Notes: a model not told the origin generated them from the letters alone. Shown: positions 44,901 through 54,982, counted from the first letter of the stretch. The stretch is DNA of 64,000 nt from Odontesthes bonariensis (GCF_027942865.1 NC_134524.1:1360144-1424143); one strand, 5' to 3'. A program made the numbers and translations.

Positions 44901-47900
44901 GGGGTCTCTGAGGAAGGGAATGTGTTGGGTTTGGGGTCTCTGAGGAAGGGAATGTGTTGGGTTTGGGGTCTCTGAGGAAGCGAATGTGTTGGGTTTGGGG
45001 TCTCTGAGGAAGAGAATGTGTTGGGTTTGGGGTCTCTGAGGAAGAGAATGCGTTGGGTTTGGGGTCTCTGAGGAAGAGAATGTGTTGGGTTTGGGGTCTC
45101 TGTTGGGTTTGGGGTCTCTGAGGAAGCGAATGTGTTGGGTTTGGGGTCTCTGAGGAAGGGAATGTGTTGGGTTTGGGGTCTCTGTTGGGTTTGGGGTCTC
45201 TGAGGAAGAGAATGTGTTGGGTTTCGGGTCTCTGAGGAAGAGAATGTGCTGGGTTTGGGGTCTCTGAGGAAGCGAATGTGTTGGGTTTCGGGTCTCTGAG
45301 GAAGGGAATGTGTTGGGTTTGGGGTCTCTGAGGAAGAGAATGTGTTGGGTTTGGGGTCTCTGAGGAAGAGAATGTGTTGGGTTTGGGGTCTCTGAGGAAG
45401 AGAATGTGTTGGGTTTTGGGTCTCTGAGGAAGAGAATGCGTTGGGTTTGGGGTCTCTGAGGAAGGGAATGTGTTGGGTTTGGGGTCTCTGAGGAAGGGAA
45501 TGTGTTGGGTTTGGGGTCTCTGAGGAAGAGAATGCGTTGGGTTTGGGGTCTCTGTTGGGTTTGGGGTCTCTGAGGAAGGGAATGTGTTGGGTTTGGGGTC
45601 TCTGAGGAAGAGAATGCGTTGGGTTTGGGGTCTCTGAGGAAGAGAATGTGTTGGGTTTGGGGTCTCTGAGGAAGAGAATGTGTTGGGTTTGGGGTCTCTG
45701 AGGAAGAGAATGTGTTGGGTTTGGGGTCTCTGAGGAAGAGAATGTGTTGGGTTTGGGGTCTCTGAGGAGGAGAATGTGTTGGGTTTGGGGTCTCTGAGGA
45801 AGAGAATGTGTTGGGTTTGGGGTCTCTGAGGAAGAGAATGTGTTGGGTTAGGGGTCTCTGTTGGGTTTGGGGTCTCTGAGGAAGAGAATGTGTTGGGTTA
45901 GGGGTCTCTGAGGAAGAGAATGCGTTGGGTTTGGGGTCTCTGTTGGGTTTGGGGTCTCTGTTGGGTTTGGGGTCTCTGAGGAAGAGAATGTGTTGGGTTA
46001 GGGGTCTCTGTTGGGTTTGGGGTCTCTGAGGAAGAGAATGTGTTGGGTTTGGGGTCTCTGTTGGGTTTGGGGTCTCTGTTGGGTTTGGGGTCTCTGAGGA
46101 AGAGAATGTGTTGGGTTTGGGGTCTCTGTTGGGTTTGGGGTCTCTGAGGAAGAGAATGCGTTGGGTTTGGGGTCTCTGAGGAAGAGAATGTGTTGGGTTT
46201 GGGGTCTCTGTTGGGTTTGGGGTCTCTGAGGAAGAGAATGTGTTGGGTTTGGGGTCTCTGAGGAAGGGAATGTGTTGGGTTTGGGGTCTCTGAGGAAGAG
46301 AATGTGTTGGGTTTGGGGTCTCTGAGGAAGAGAATGTGTTGGGTTTGGGGTCTCTGAGGAAGGGAATGTGTTGGGTTTGGGGTCTCTGAGGAAGAGAATG
46401 TGTTGGGTTTGGGGTCTCTGTTGGGTTTGGGGTCTCTGAGGAAGAGAATGTGTTGGGTTTGGGTCTCTGTTGGGTTTGGGGTCTCTGAGGAAGAGAATGT
46501 GTTGGGTTTGGGGTCTCTGTTGGGTTTGGGGTCTCTGAGGAAGAGAATGCGTTGGGTTTGGGGTCTCTGTTGGGTTTGGGGTCTCTGAGGAAGAGAATGT
46601 GTTGGGTTAGGGGTCTCTGTTGGGTTTGGGGTCTCTGAGGAAGAGAATGTGTTGGGTTTGGGGTCTCTGTTGGGTTTGGGGTCTCTGAGGAAGAGAATGT
46701 GTTGGGTTAGGGGTCTCTGAGGAAGAGAATGCGTTGGGTTTGGGGTCTCTGTTGGGTTTGGGGTCTCTGAGGAGGAGAATATGTTGGGTTTGGGGTCTCT
46801 GTTGGGTGCATTTAATACCCACCGGGTGATGTACTGGAACAGCTCTCTGACCTCAGTGCTGACCGGCAGGTTGGCGTAGTCTGCGGGGTCGTACGCTCCC
46901 TCCGGAGCCTCGGTGGGCTCGTCGTCGTCGTCGTCGTCGTCTGTATCGTCCTCATCAGAGTCTTCCTCCTCCTCTTCCTCTTCCTCCTCCTCATTGGGAC
47001 TGCCCCCCGGCTGCGCCCCCGCCGGTTCTTTAGGCCTCTGAGGCTTCGGGTCCTCGTCCAGTTCGTCGCTGCTGCTGTCGGCCGACATGAGGCTGCGAAC
47101 TCTCCTATTCCTGCTCGACTCTGGCTGACAGGACGAAAAGATGGAGAGAGGGACCCGTCAAACATCTGAAACATGGCAAGCAGAGCTCCATCATGGGTCC
47201 AGTTACCCGTCAAACATCTGAAACATGGCGGGCAGAGCTCCATCATGGGTCCAGTGACCCATCAAACATCTGAAACATGGCAAGCAGAGCTCCATCATGG
47301 GTCCAGTGACCCGTCAAACATCTGAAACACGGCGAGCAGAGCTCCATGGTGGGTCCAGTGACCCTTCAAACATCTGAAACATGGCGAGCAGAGCTCCATC
47401 ATGGGTCCAGTGACCCGTCAAACATCTGAAACATGGCAAGCAGAGCTCCATCGTGGGTCCAGTGACCCGTCAAACATCTGAAACATGGCGAGCAGAGCTC
47501 CATCATGGGTCCAGTGACCCATCAAACATCTGAAACATGGCGAGCAGAGCTCCATCATGGGTCCAGTGACCCGTCAAACATCTGAAACATGGCGGGCAGA
47601 GCTCAATCGTGGGTCCAGTGACCCGTCAAACATCTGAAACATGGCGAGCAGAGCTCCATCATGGGTCCAGTGACCCATCAAACATCTGAAACATGGCGAG
47701 CAGAGCTCCATCATGGTACCAGTGACCCTTCAAACATCTGAAACATGGCGTGCAGAGCTCCATCATGGGTCCAGTGACCCTTCAAACATCTGAAACGTGG
47801 CGCGCAGAGCTCCATCGTGGGTCCAGTGACCCGTCAAACATCTGAAACATGGCGAGCAGAGCTCCATCGTGGGTCCAGTGACCCTTCAAACATCTGAAAC

Positions 47901-48354
47901 ACGGCGCGCAGAGCTCCATCGTGGGTCCAGTGACCCGTCAAACATCTGAAACATGGCGAGCAGAGCTCCATCGTGGGTCCAGTGACCCTTTAAACATCTT
48001 AAACATGGCGGGCAGAGCTACATCGTGGGTCCAGTGACCCTTCAAACATCTGAAACATGGCGAGCAGAGCTCCATCATGGGTCCAGTGACCCGTCAAACA
48101 TCTGAAACATGGCGAGCAGAGCTACATCGTGGGTCCAGTGACCCGTCAAACATCTGAAACATGGCGAGCAGAGCTCCATCGTGGGTCCAGCGTCTTTAAG
48201 TGACTTTAAGTCTTTAAGAAGTTACCTGATGAAGGCCGCGGGGAGTCGGGCTGTAGACGCTGGCCACCTCCTCACCGTCCACCACCTCCAGGCTCTCGTC
48301 GTACGGCTGGTTCTTCAGCAGTCGGGGCCCTTTCACCCGGTCAGCCCGCTCCAT
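32994..48354 (-). CDS. ift46: IFT46, intraflagellar transport complex B subunit
   Basis: Five minus-strand exons: 48354-48226, 47124-46823, 42105-42012, 40698-40567, 33347-32994 (stop TAG). They join in frame to 1011 nt, 336 residues; human IFT46 is about 304, the difference being N-terminal. IFT46 is an IFT-B core protein needed to build cilia. Diagnostic segments are EGAYDPADYANLPVSTEV (about 112-129), HLKPFIPDFIPAVGDIDAFL, NLGLLVLDEPSVKQSDPTVL, HRSKPPASVQYGRPMPDIDS and DIPVYGSRIQALHLLFSLYL. Exon 2 has a long Glu/Asp run (about 87-108). I start at the ATG at 48354 because exon 1 (NQPYDESLEV) is open and in frame with exon 2; a shorter product from the ATG at 47088 is possible. The protein ends shortly after DSQHF, lacking the longer tail of mammals. 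Every intron is filled by a different minisatellite. Confidence 0.93.
33360..40489. repeat. 7.1-kb array of a 12-bp unit filling ift46 intron 4
   Basis: About 590 copies of GGTGCTGGGTCA with variants GATTCTGGGTCA, GGTTCTGGGTCA, GGTCCTGGGTCA, GACTCTGGGTCA and GGTTTTGGGTCA. On the gene strand the unit is TGACCCAGCACC. It starts 13 bp from the last exon's acceptor and ends about 80 bp from the exon 4 donor. A rare 13-bp unit (GGTCTCTGGGTCA) lies near 35497, 36026, 37472, 37994 and 39438. A rare GGTGCTGGTGTGGGTCA lies near 36328, 37713, 38281 and 39695. Giant open frames (GAGS, CWVR, LGQV or LTQH peptides) are by-products of a stop-free 12-bp unit. Confidence 0.97.
40925..41200 (+). mobile_element. 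L2-like LINE 3' end (ift46 intron 3)
   Basis: CTCAACTCTGACAATGTTTA, then AATCCAGGCTGAAAACAGTT and the tail with TGTGCTCTATAAATGAAATT and GCCTTGCCTT. Same family as 24232-24760 and 61180-62640 but without their 20-bp array, since it is truncated just downstream of that position. Antisense to ift46. Confidence 0.7.
41281..41973. repeat. 75/78-bp minisatellite, ift46 intron 3
   Basis: Nine full units and one partial unit with GACCGCTCTGAGCAGGAAGC and CCATATAAGGAGCTCAGAGC. The length difference is one AGC codon-like insertion (AGCAGCATC versus AGCATC). Confidence 0.93.
41971..41984. other. Two-unit telomere-like motif CTAACCCTAACCCT
   Basis: Sits at the join between the last 75-bp unit and the 27-bp spacer before the ift46 exon 3 donor. 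Too short to be more than an interstitial trace or chance. Confidence 0.4.
42296..46808. repeat. 4.5-kb array of 32-bp and 18-bp units, ift46 intron 2
   Basis: The 32-bp unit holds GGGTTTGGGGTCTCTGAGGA and AGRGAATGTGTT. The 18-bp form (GGGTTTGGGGTCTCTGTT) lacks the GAGGAAG part. Variants GCGAATG, GTGAATG and ATGCGTT recur in order: the block near 42645-43240 reappears about 960 bp later near 43603-44180. The array starts 15 bp inside the intron from the exon 2 donor. Minus-strand frames rich in PNPTHSLPQRP are read-through of the array, partly continuous with exon 2, and are not coding. Confidence 0.96.
47150..48192. repeat. 52-bp minisatellite, ift46 intron 1
   Basis: About 20 copies of a 52-bp unit with CATCTGAAACATGGCGAGCA, GAGCTCCATC and GGGTCCAGTGACCC. 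It fills nearly all of the intron between 47125 and 48225, stopping about 33 bp from the exon 1 donor. Confidence 0.95.
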
Positions 48355-48777
48355 AGGACACCGGCGGACTGCCCGGTGAAAACACAGCCTTGGCCCCCAC
48401 TTAACGGTTTATCTGGCCGCTCAAAAGCAGTCTGACAGGAGCTGAAGATCTCCTGAGGATATAACAGTTTTTAAACCATTTAACCGCTTTTTTCTACCCG
48501 TTTAAATCTTACCTGAACACGGATTAACGGTACAAAAGCAACCTGAGCTAGCATTAGCCACCTAGCAACTGTTAGCAGCAAGTCGGAAAATGGTCGTTGA
48601 AACCAGCAGAAACCGGAACTTTCCGGTACTGGGAAACAAAAAGCGTTAAGCGGCAGGTCGCTGTCTTTTTTATTTAATGTCTAACGCCAGTTCTGTCAGA
48701 CACAAACGCGTTTTTTCTTCGTCAAAATGGTGTTTGTTGTTCTCAGAGCAGCGACCCGAACGACCGAGGAATGCACA

Positions 48778-48821
48778 GTAACGTAGCAACGGCGCGCGCA
48801 CAGCATCATGGGTAATGTAGT
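48778..48821 (-). promoter_or_regulatory. ift46: ift46 promoter candidate: X-box and ZNF143-like site
   Basis: GTAACGTAGCAAC at 48778-48790 fits an RFX X-box (GTNRCC, 0-3 spacer, RGYAAC) with one mismatch; RFX factors control many ciliary genes. Thirteen bp further out, 48803-48821 reads on the minus strand ACTACATTACCCATGATGC, close to the ZNF143/STAF consensus ACTACAATTCCCAGCATGC. Both lie about 430-470 bp from the ATG in a GC-rich, TATA-less stretch. Position and gene identity make the X-box plausible. Confidence 0.6.
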
Positions 48822-48899
48822 CACACCAGAGAAGCCCCGGAAACCGCTTTTTAAAGAGATCATAGCAGAGCGGATTGTTGTAATGGATTAGTTACACAG

Positions 48900-49250
48900 A
48901 CAGAATCAGACACACGCATTTTAATATAAACTTAATCAAATAAAAATAAAGGAAATAAAAGTGAATAAAATTTGATTTTTGTTAAATATTTTTAACAATA
49001 TTTAACAAACAAAAAAATGTTTTCATATTTTTATAAAATATTTTATAAAAATAAAATAAAATATTAATTATTTATGATATAAACATAATCAAATAAAAAT
49101 GTAAATAAAAGTGAATAGAATTTGATTTTTGTTAAATATTTTTAACAATATTTATACAAAAAAATATATAAAAATATATTTTTATAAAATATTCTATAAA
49201 AAATATATAATAAAATATTTTAGAAAATAAAATTTTTATAGTTTTTATTT
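48900..49250. other. AT-rich low-complexity sequence
   Basis: Runs of AAATATTTT- and TATAAAA-like words with a local duplication (TTTGATTTTTGTTAAATATT at about 48970 and 49120). No gene. Confidence 0.7.
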
Positions 49251-51300
49251 TTGCTTACAAGAATGTTGAGTTTGTACAGAGGAATTATTGCAGAGTGTCA
49301 GAGGGAGGAGTTGCACAGCCTGACGGCCACAGACATGGTGGGCTGATAGCGGTGAGAAACCAGAAACCAGCCTGTTATAGAGAGGGTGTGAGGTAATGTT
49401 CCCACTGACTCAGAGCCAGAACCCAACCGAGGACCCAAAGTCCTCTCCTCTGCTCACATACTGGGTGAGAATGTCCAGTTGTGAGAGCTTCTTGGTCCTC
49501 ACAGTGCCTCTTAATTCAGAACAGGTGGACAGATACTGAGATCATGTGACACTGCACACAGGTGGACCAGCTGTAACCAATTATGTGATTTCTGAAGGTA
49601 ATTGGTAGCACCAGATCTTAATCAAGGGATGAAAATACATGCACACCCCACTTTTTTTATTGGAAAATATCTTTGTTTTATTTCACCTCACCAATTTGCA
49701 CTATTTTTGTAAGTCTGTTACCTGAACTGAAAAAGATAATCAAGTTAAATCATAGGTTGTACTGTAGGAAAATAAGAAAAATGGCATTTAAACTGATACT
49801 TTCACATGCAAACAGAAAGGCTCAAGTCAGGATTGGAACCAGGAACCCTCTGCTGTGAGGTGACGGTGCTGACCACACCACCGTGCAGCCCATTAATACA
49901 AATTAAATTAAAAATAATTGTTCAAAGTTTCTGCACTGGACGATTTTCTGTATGCGAGACATTTTACTTTGTCATAAAGGGACCAACAGCAGCAGCAACA
50001 CAACCAAGAGCAGCCCACAGCGCAGGTTGTTCCCCACATTTATGAGATGTTGACAGAGCTGTGTTCAGACCACCCGACCGGAAACAGCTCAGGAACGTAC
50101 GACTTCTCACAAAAAATGTTTTGGAATTCATTTTTTTTTCTTTATTATTTTGTAAAACAACAATTTAATCAAAAATGACAAAAAACAACAACAAAAACCC
50201 CAACATGTACCAGCTGAACATTTTTTATACGCTTTTTTTTAATGAACACTTTTATGCCTTTAATGGACAGGACAGTTCTGAAGCCTTTTATAAGCCTTTC
50301 AGTTCAGGCTCTTCTTCAAGCAAACCAAACTACACCGACTCAAAACGGAAAATGACCTTCGACCTCCCTGGAACCGATTCATCCAAACTCCACACACCCA
50401 AAGACCCAGCTGGGATTGGGATTTATCTATTTTCTAGCATTTGTTTTTGTTTGAACTCTTTACTCCCAAAATAAATGTTGAGTTATCTTCAATATTTGTC
50501 TCAGGCTCTCTGTTATCCCTGCCGAACCACAGTCTTTTGAAATGAAGAGGTCTGTATCCACAGTTGTATTATATGAGATCGCTGCTTGTGCTTTTTTGTT
50601 TGTTTGTTTGTGTGTTTGTTCTCTGCTTGTCTGCTTCCTGGTGCTTCTAAGGTTGGATTCCCCACAAAAGCCGTGAATCGTCTTCAGTTTTGTTTTTACA
50701 GGTGTAGCAGCTGGTTGTCGGATTTTTCATTGTTTTTTTATGTCTGTCTCTTTATGTTTCTGTTCCTTTTTTTTTCTCTTCTTCGCTCTCCCTCTCTCTC
50801 TGTCCCCCGGTCCGTTCGGCACTATCACACTATGATATCATATTAAGTATTGTAACAAAAATAAATAAATAAAAATGAAGAGTTGGTGGGCATCAAGGGG
50901 AGCTTTACATTCATAAAGCTTCCCTTGGCATAGCAAATGTGTTTGGCAGAAAACGGTGTTCAGATTACAATTCTGCTGCCATAATGCTGGACAGGACAAG
51001 GGAAAAAAAAAAAAAAAGTCTGATTGTAATTTAGGCAATAATCCGATCCGATTCTTAGTCAGATTAAGGTTCAATAACTCAGTCTGATTGTAGTCTGATT
51101 AAAAAGTCTGATGAAAAAAAAAAAAAAAGAAATGAAGAGGTCAAAATTGAATGTTGTAGGGGAAAACACTAGTCAAAGCAAAACTAATACGGCTCCAAAA
51201 TTTATATAAATGTACTTGTTCGCCTCAGTGAGAAATAACGTGCCTGTGAGCACTGGGGGCTGGGCCCCCCTGAAGACCAGATCCTAAACTCGCCCCTGCT
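49251..51300. other. Intergenic stretch, no supported gene
   Basis: About 49260-49500 resembles a LINE interior fragment that I cannot assign. 50500-50850 is pyrimidine-rich. 51030-51120 holds a TTTAGGCAATAATCCGATCC block related to the palindromic MITE at 53484-53668. Open frames of 60-100 codons here have no recognisable domain. Confidence 0.5.
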
Positions 51301-51317
51301 CATATCTGCGTTTCCTG

Positions 51318-52040
51318 TCATTCTGCTGACGGTTCCAGCTTGACCCCACTGCTCCCCTCAGCCGGTCGTTCCGCCTGCTGCTGGTAAACATCCGGCGACT
51401 CCACCTTCACACCCATCCACTTCCGGAGCTTATCCCTCCATTTGTGACCGCGTCTGTGATCTGCCATCTCAAGCCCAGTGGAGAGGACCGCTTCACATCT
51501 CTCACATTTGTATCCGGCGTGAACTCGCTGGTGGAGTTTTAAACCGCCTTCGTTCCTGAAAGCTTTCCCACACTGACCGCAGATCCTCGGTTTCTCTCCG
51601 GCGTGAATCAATATGTGGTAATCCAGACCTCCTTTCATGGAAAAACCTTTCCCACATATATCACAGCTGAACGGTTTCTCTCCAGTGTGCGTGCGTCTGT
51701 GGGCCTGTAATGAACCTGATGAGACACACCGTTTCCCACAGTCGTCACACTTGTACGGCCTCTCTCCGGTGTGATATCTCTGATGCAGCACCAGGCTGCT
51801 CAATAGTGAGAAGGCTTTCCCGCACTCGCTGCAGCTGTACGGCTTTTCTCCGGTGTGAATGCGTTCGTGGGTCTTCAGTACACTTCGCACTTTGAACGTG
51901 GCCCCGCACTCGGTGCAGCTGTACGGTCGCGCTTCACTGTGAACTATCTGATGAGCTTTTAAACTGCTCGACGACTTAAAGCTCTTATCGCAGTGCTGAC
52001 AGCTGTGATGCTGCAATCCACTCTTTTCTTTCTTCCGTTT
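51318..52040 (-). CDS. C2H2 zinc-finger protein, terminal exon with seven fingers
   Basis: An open exon of 723 nt ending in TGA. Its 5' limit is set by the acceptor TTTTACAG/AAACGG (exon begins at 52040, phase 0). It encodes a basic KRKKEK start and seven Cys2His2 fingers with HTGEKPY-type linkers (HTGEKPYSC, HTGERPYKC, HTGEKPFSC, HAGEKPRIC), then RGHKWRDKLRKWMGVKVESP and a C-terminus with a VKLEP motif (a possible SUMO site). Finger 6 joins finger 7 through a degenerate HAGYKC linker. It is probably a nuclear DNA-binding regulator; the target is unknown. The upstream exons are uncertain: candidates on the same strand lie at 54834-54936 and 60233-60397. An ATG further upstream in the same frame (52127) lies beyond the acceptor and is unlikely to be the start. 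Confidence 0.8.
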   Translation of the reverse strand, partial: KRKKEKSGLQHHSCQHCDKSFKSSSSLKAHQIVHSEARPYSCTECGATFKVRSVLKTHERIHTGEKPYSCSECGKAFSLLSSLVLHQRYHTGERPYKCDDCGKRCVSSGSLQAHRRTHTGEKPFSCDICGKGFSMKGGLDYHILIHAGEKPRICGQCGKAFRNEGGLKLHQRVHAGYKCERCEAVLSTGLEMADHRRGHKWRDKLRKWMGVKVESPDVYQQQAERPAEGSSGVKLEPSAE

Positions 52041-52519
52041 CTGTAAAACACAAAGAGAGACGATTACCCACAGCATCTGGCTCAATAAAGGGGCAAATAG
52101 TTCATCCACATGTTTCAGTTCTGACAAACAAAAACGCCACCGAACTTTAAAATCAGTGCAGATGCAGCTGTTTGTGGAAGCTAACCCTGATGATGTTGTT
52201 CTTTTATAAAAAGTGTTAATATAGACTCATAATATATCAGCTTAAAGTGCTGAAAGGACGACGAAAAGCTATTTCACAGTCGATTTATTATAGAGCATGG
52301 ATGGTTACCATTGGCCGGCACCATCCCATAAACTAAGACTTTTTATTAGGGCTGGGCGAGTCAACTTGTTAATTATTTAAATATATAAATAAATCAATAT
52401 TTTATATCGCATATTTTATAATATTATATAATATTTATATAATGATATAATATTTTATCGAAATAAAATATTTTATATCGCACATTACCGCAGGTTTTAA
52501 TATTTTTTTATTACTGTAA

Positions 52520-53012
52520 AACGCTGTCGCTCACAGGCTTTTATTTTTTTAAAGTCTGTTGCTCAGAGGCTTTTATTTTGTAAAAGTCTGTTGCTCACAG
52601 GCTTTTATTTTGTAAAAGCACGTTGCTCACAGGCTTTTATTTTGTAAAAGTCTGTTGCTCAGAGGCTTTTATTTTTTTAAAGTCTGTTGCTCACAGGCTT
52701 TTATTTTGTAAAAGTCTGTTGCTCAGAGGCTTTTATTTTTTTAAAGTCTGTTGCTCACAGGCTTTTATTATTGTAAAAGTCTGCTGCTCACAGGCTTTTA
52801 TTTTGTAAAAGTCTGTTGCTCACAGGCTTTTATTCTGTAAAAGTCTGTTTCTCACAGACTTTTATTTTGTAAAAGTCTGCTGCTCACAGGCTTTTATTTT
52901 GTAAAAGTCTGCTGCTCACAGGCTTTTATTTTGTAAAAGTCTGTCGCTCACAGGCTTTTATTTTGTAGAAGTCTGTTTCTCACAGGCTTTTATTTTGTAA
53001 AAGTCTGCTGCT
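52520..53012. repeat. 32-bp minisatellite inside the hAT-type element
   Basis: About 15 copies of a 32-bp unit with GCTCACAGGCTTTTATTTTG and TAAAAGTCTG, directly upstream of the BED-finger start. The short copy at 30.3 kb lacks the expansion. Confidence 0.92.
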
Positions 53013-53059
53013 GTCTGCTGTGGAACAGGAAAAGAAAGTAATCGGTGGATCCACCAAAC

Positions 53060-53365
53060 ATGGAGAAGGGTACGGAACTTTTACTCGGCCATTTTCATTT
53101 TAAAGTTCTTCCAGACGGCGGAGTCGACAGAACCAAAGTCATCTGTAAACACTGCCAAGTTGAATTGTCTTCTCAGCGTAGTAGTTCCAGTCTAAAATAT
53201 CACTTAAAGGCAAAACACACAACTGATAGCAGCAAGTCATTCAAGGAAACAGACAGTGGAGCGAGGCTTCTACATAAAAACTACAGAAAGATGCTGATGT
53301 TAAAAGTGTGTTTGCACAACAAATGTTATGGCACTTTCATTCATATGGCAGCACATTTAAAATAA
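53060..53365 (+). pseudogene. BED-type zinc-finger fragment of a hAT transposase
   Basis: From an ATG near 53060 the frame reads VICKHCQVELSSQRSSSSLK then YHLKAKH, the C-x2-C...H-x4-H pattern of a BED finger as found at the N-terminus of hAT transposases and ZBED genes. It stops at 53363-53365 with no catalytic or dimerisation domain, so it is a relic. The same 3' part is present at 30.6 kb. Confidence 0.7.
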
Positions 53366-53483
53366 AGCTAAATGCTAAAAGCTATACGCTACTTTTGGAT
53401 TCATTTTTGGATTCTGCGTACAAATGCGATTAATCAGGGAAATCATGTGATTAATTAGATGAAACACTTTAATCGTTGCCCAT

Positions 53484-53668
53484 AATAAACTGAAAGGATC
53501 GGATTATTGGCTAAATTACTATCAGACTGAGTTATTAAGTGCATGTAGACACGCTTTGTGCCTCTGATCCCATTCATTCACCGCCAGATATCCAAGGAAA
53601 ATTACCCTGGCTCAGCTCAGTCTGATTTTAATTTAGCCAATAATCCGATCCTTTCAGCTTATCATGCT
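53484..53668. mobile_element. Palindromic MITE
   Basis: The left arm CTGAAAGGATCGGATTATTG-GCTAAATTA is matched by the right arm TAATTTAGCCAATAATCCGA-TCCTTTCAG as an inverted repeat of about 30 bp around a 110-bp centre. A diverged relative is at 51030-51110. Confidence 0.7.
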
Positions 53669-54086
53669 AACCTCAGGCAAAAATATCACGGTTTCACAGT
53701 ATTATGATTAAAGCTCTGAAATGTGTATTCAGAATGTCTGCATTTAAAAACAAGAAAAATAAAAAACTTTTCCATTGAACAGTCTTTTATTTTTAAACAA
53801 TAGAACATGCTGGTCATTAGTAAATATGTATTTAAACTAAATAATTAAAAGAATGACTGAATTCTTAAATAAAAAATAAATAAATGCAGTCTGTCCTTTA
53901 ACTAAAGCTAAACCTGCAACTCAAGTCACAAGTTTATGAATTATTTTTAGTGGGAAAAATTAAATGCAGACTTAACCTGCGGCTCAAGATCAGAACAAAA
54001 ATAACTGAAAAAAGTAAAAAGACTTCAGCTAACTGTCAGGAAACAATTACCCCTTTAAGAGCAGCATCATGTCCTCATTTCTCTTT

Positions 54087-54804
54087 AGCCCCTTTCACAC
54101 TGCGACCCGCTACCTTAGTGGGTCCAAATTGCACCTTCGACCCGCGTCGAGCAATGTGAACGCTTGGCGTGTTGGTGACCCGTGTCGCCTGAAGCCGAGT
54201 TCAGGGGGCGTGGCCTAGTGGCAGAGCGTCAAACGAAACACATAAAATGCTGGGCGTGTACAATGACGTAGGCACAAGCCATGCGTCGGAGGTAGGGTTA
54301 AATACACCTCGAGGACTCGTTTTTGCAATTGTATATGCAGTTCATGGAGATGTTATTTTACGGGGTGTGGATGGTTACAACGTGGGATGCCGCCGAAGAA
54401 CATATGCGGAGAATACAAGAGCACTATAGTCCCCGACATGTGGCGGTAAATAACGTCCTCTGCTCGGAGGCTGAGGAGCTCGCGGACCTCCTTGTCTCCC
54501 CAGTTGGCCATATTAAAAAATGTCTCGAACTTGTAGTAAAACAGAGTGAAAGTTGTCCTCAGCTGTCGCTGTTGTTCTGAATCAGGTGTCCATTCTGTCT
54601 TTTAAACTCCTCACACCACGCCCACGTCCGACCCGCGTCGATTGCGTTCACACCAAACTCGGCTCGGCAAAAAGACTAGGGTCCGACGCGGGTCGAAAGG
54701 CGAGTCGAGTTGACGCAGCAGCCCGGGTCGGCAGTGTGAACACAACAGCGGACACGCTAAATTCATGGATTAAACGCGGGTTATTCGGCAGTGTGAAAGG
54801 GGCT
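54087..54804. mobile_element. MITE with AGCCCCTTTCACACTGC ends
   Basis: The left end AGCCCCTTTCACACTGC and right end GCAGTGTGAAAGGGGCT are perfect 17-bp inverted repeats flanked by TTT on both sides. Sub-terminal GACCCGCGTCGA words are also inverted. Open frames inside (54323-54580) show no known domain. A PIF/Harbinger-type origin is possible but unproven. Confidence 0.75.
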
Positions 54805-54833
54805 TTTTGTTTACTGAGTCTCTTTGAGCCCAC

Positions 54834-54936
54834 CTGACTGCAGCTCCCCCATCTGTCCAGCAGGGGGAGCAGCCTCCTCAAAGCCACTTCCACTGAATGA
54901 AACAGCAGCAAATTCCCCAAAGTTCTGCGTCTCCAT
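54834..54936 (-). CDS. Candidate first coding exon of the zinc-finger gene
   Basis: From the ATG at 54936 the frame reads METQNFGEFAAVSFSGSGFE and on to GQMGELQSG, ending at a TCAG/GTGGGC donor (phase 1). Just upstream on the gene strand lies ACGACAACTCCCAGAA, a ZNF143-like promoter word. The phase does not fit the finger exon directly (phase 0), so an intermediate exon would be needed. Tentative. Confidence 0.3.
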
Positions 54937-54982
54937 CAGTGAGTTCTGGGAGTTGTCGTGGTAACCGTGCTGTTTGAGTCTA

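Larger units (their letters stand above)
52347..53485 (+). mobile_element. hAT-type element with BED-finger fragment, longer copy
   Basis: Begins TAGGGCTGGGCGAGTCAACT like the copy at 30327-30940 and ends CGTTGCCCA, apparently cut at its right end by the palindromic MITE. It contains a 32-bp array (52520-53012) and an ATG-started BED-finger fragment. It has no full transposase. Confidence 0.7.

Noticed and set aside
45898-46822. Extension of ift46 exon 2 into PNPTHSLPQRP repeats
   Set aside because: A GT donor at 46822 joins in frame to the conserved RYTP exon at 42105; the extension is unspliced array read-through.
54247-54580. Short open frames as a host gene
   Set aside because: They lie wholly between the perfect 17-bp inverted repeats of a MITE and show no domain.
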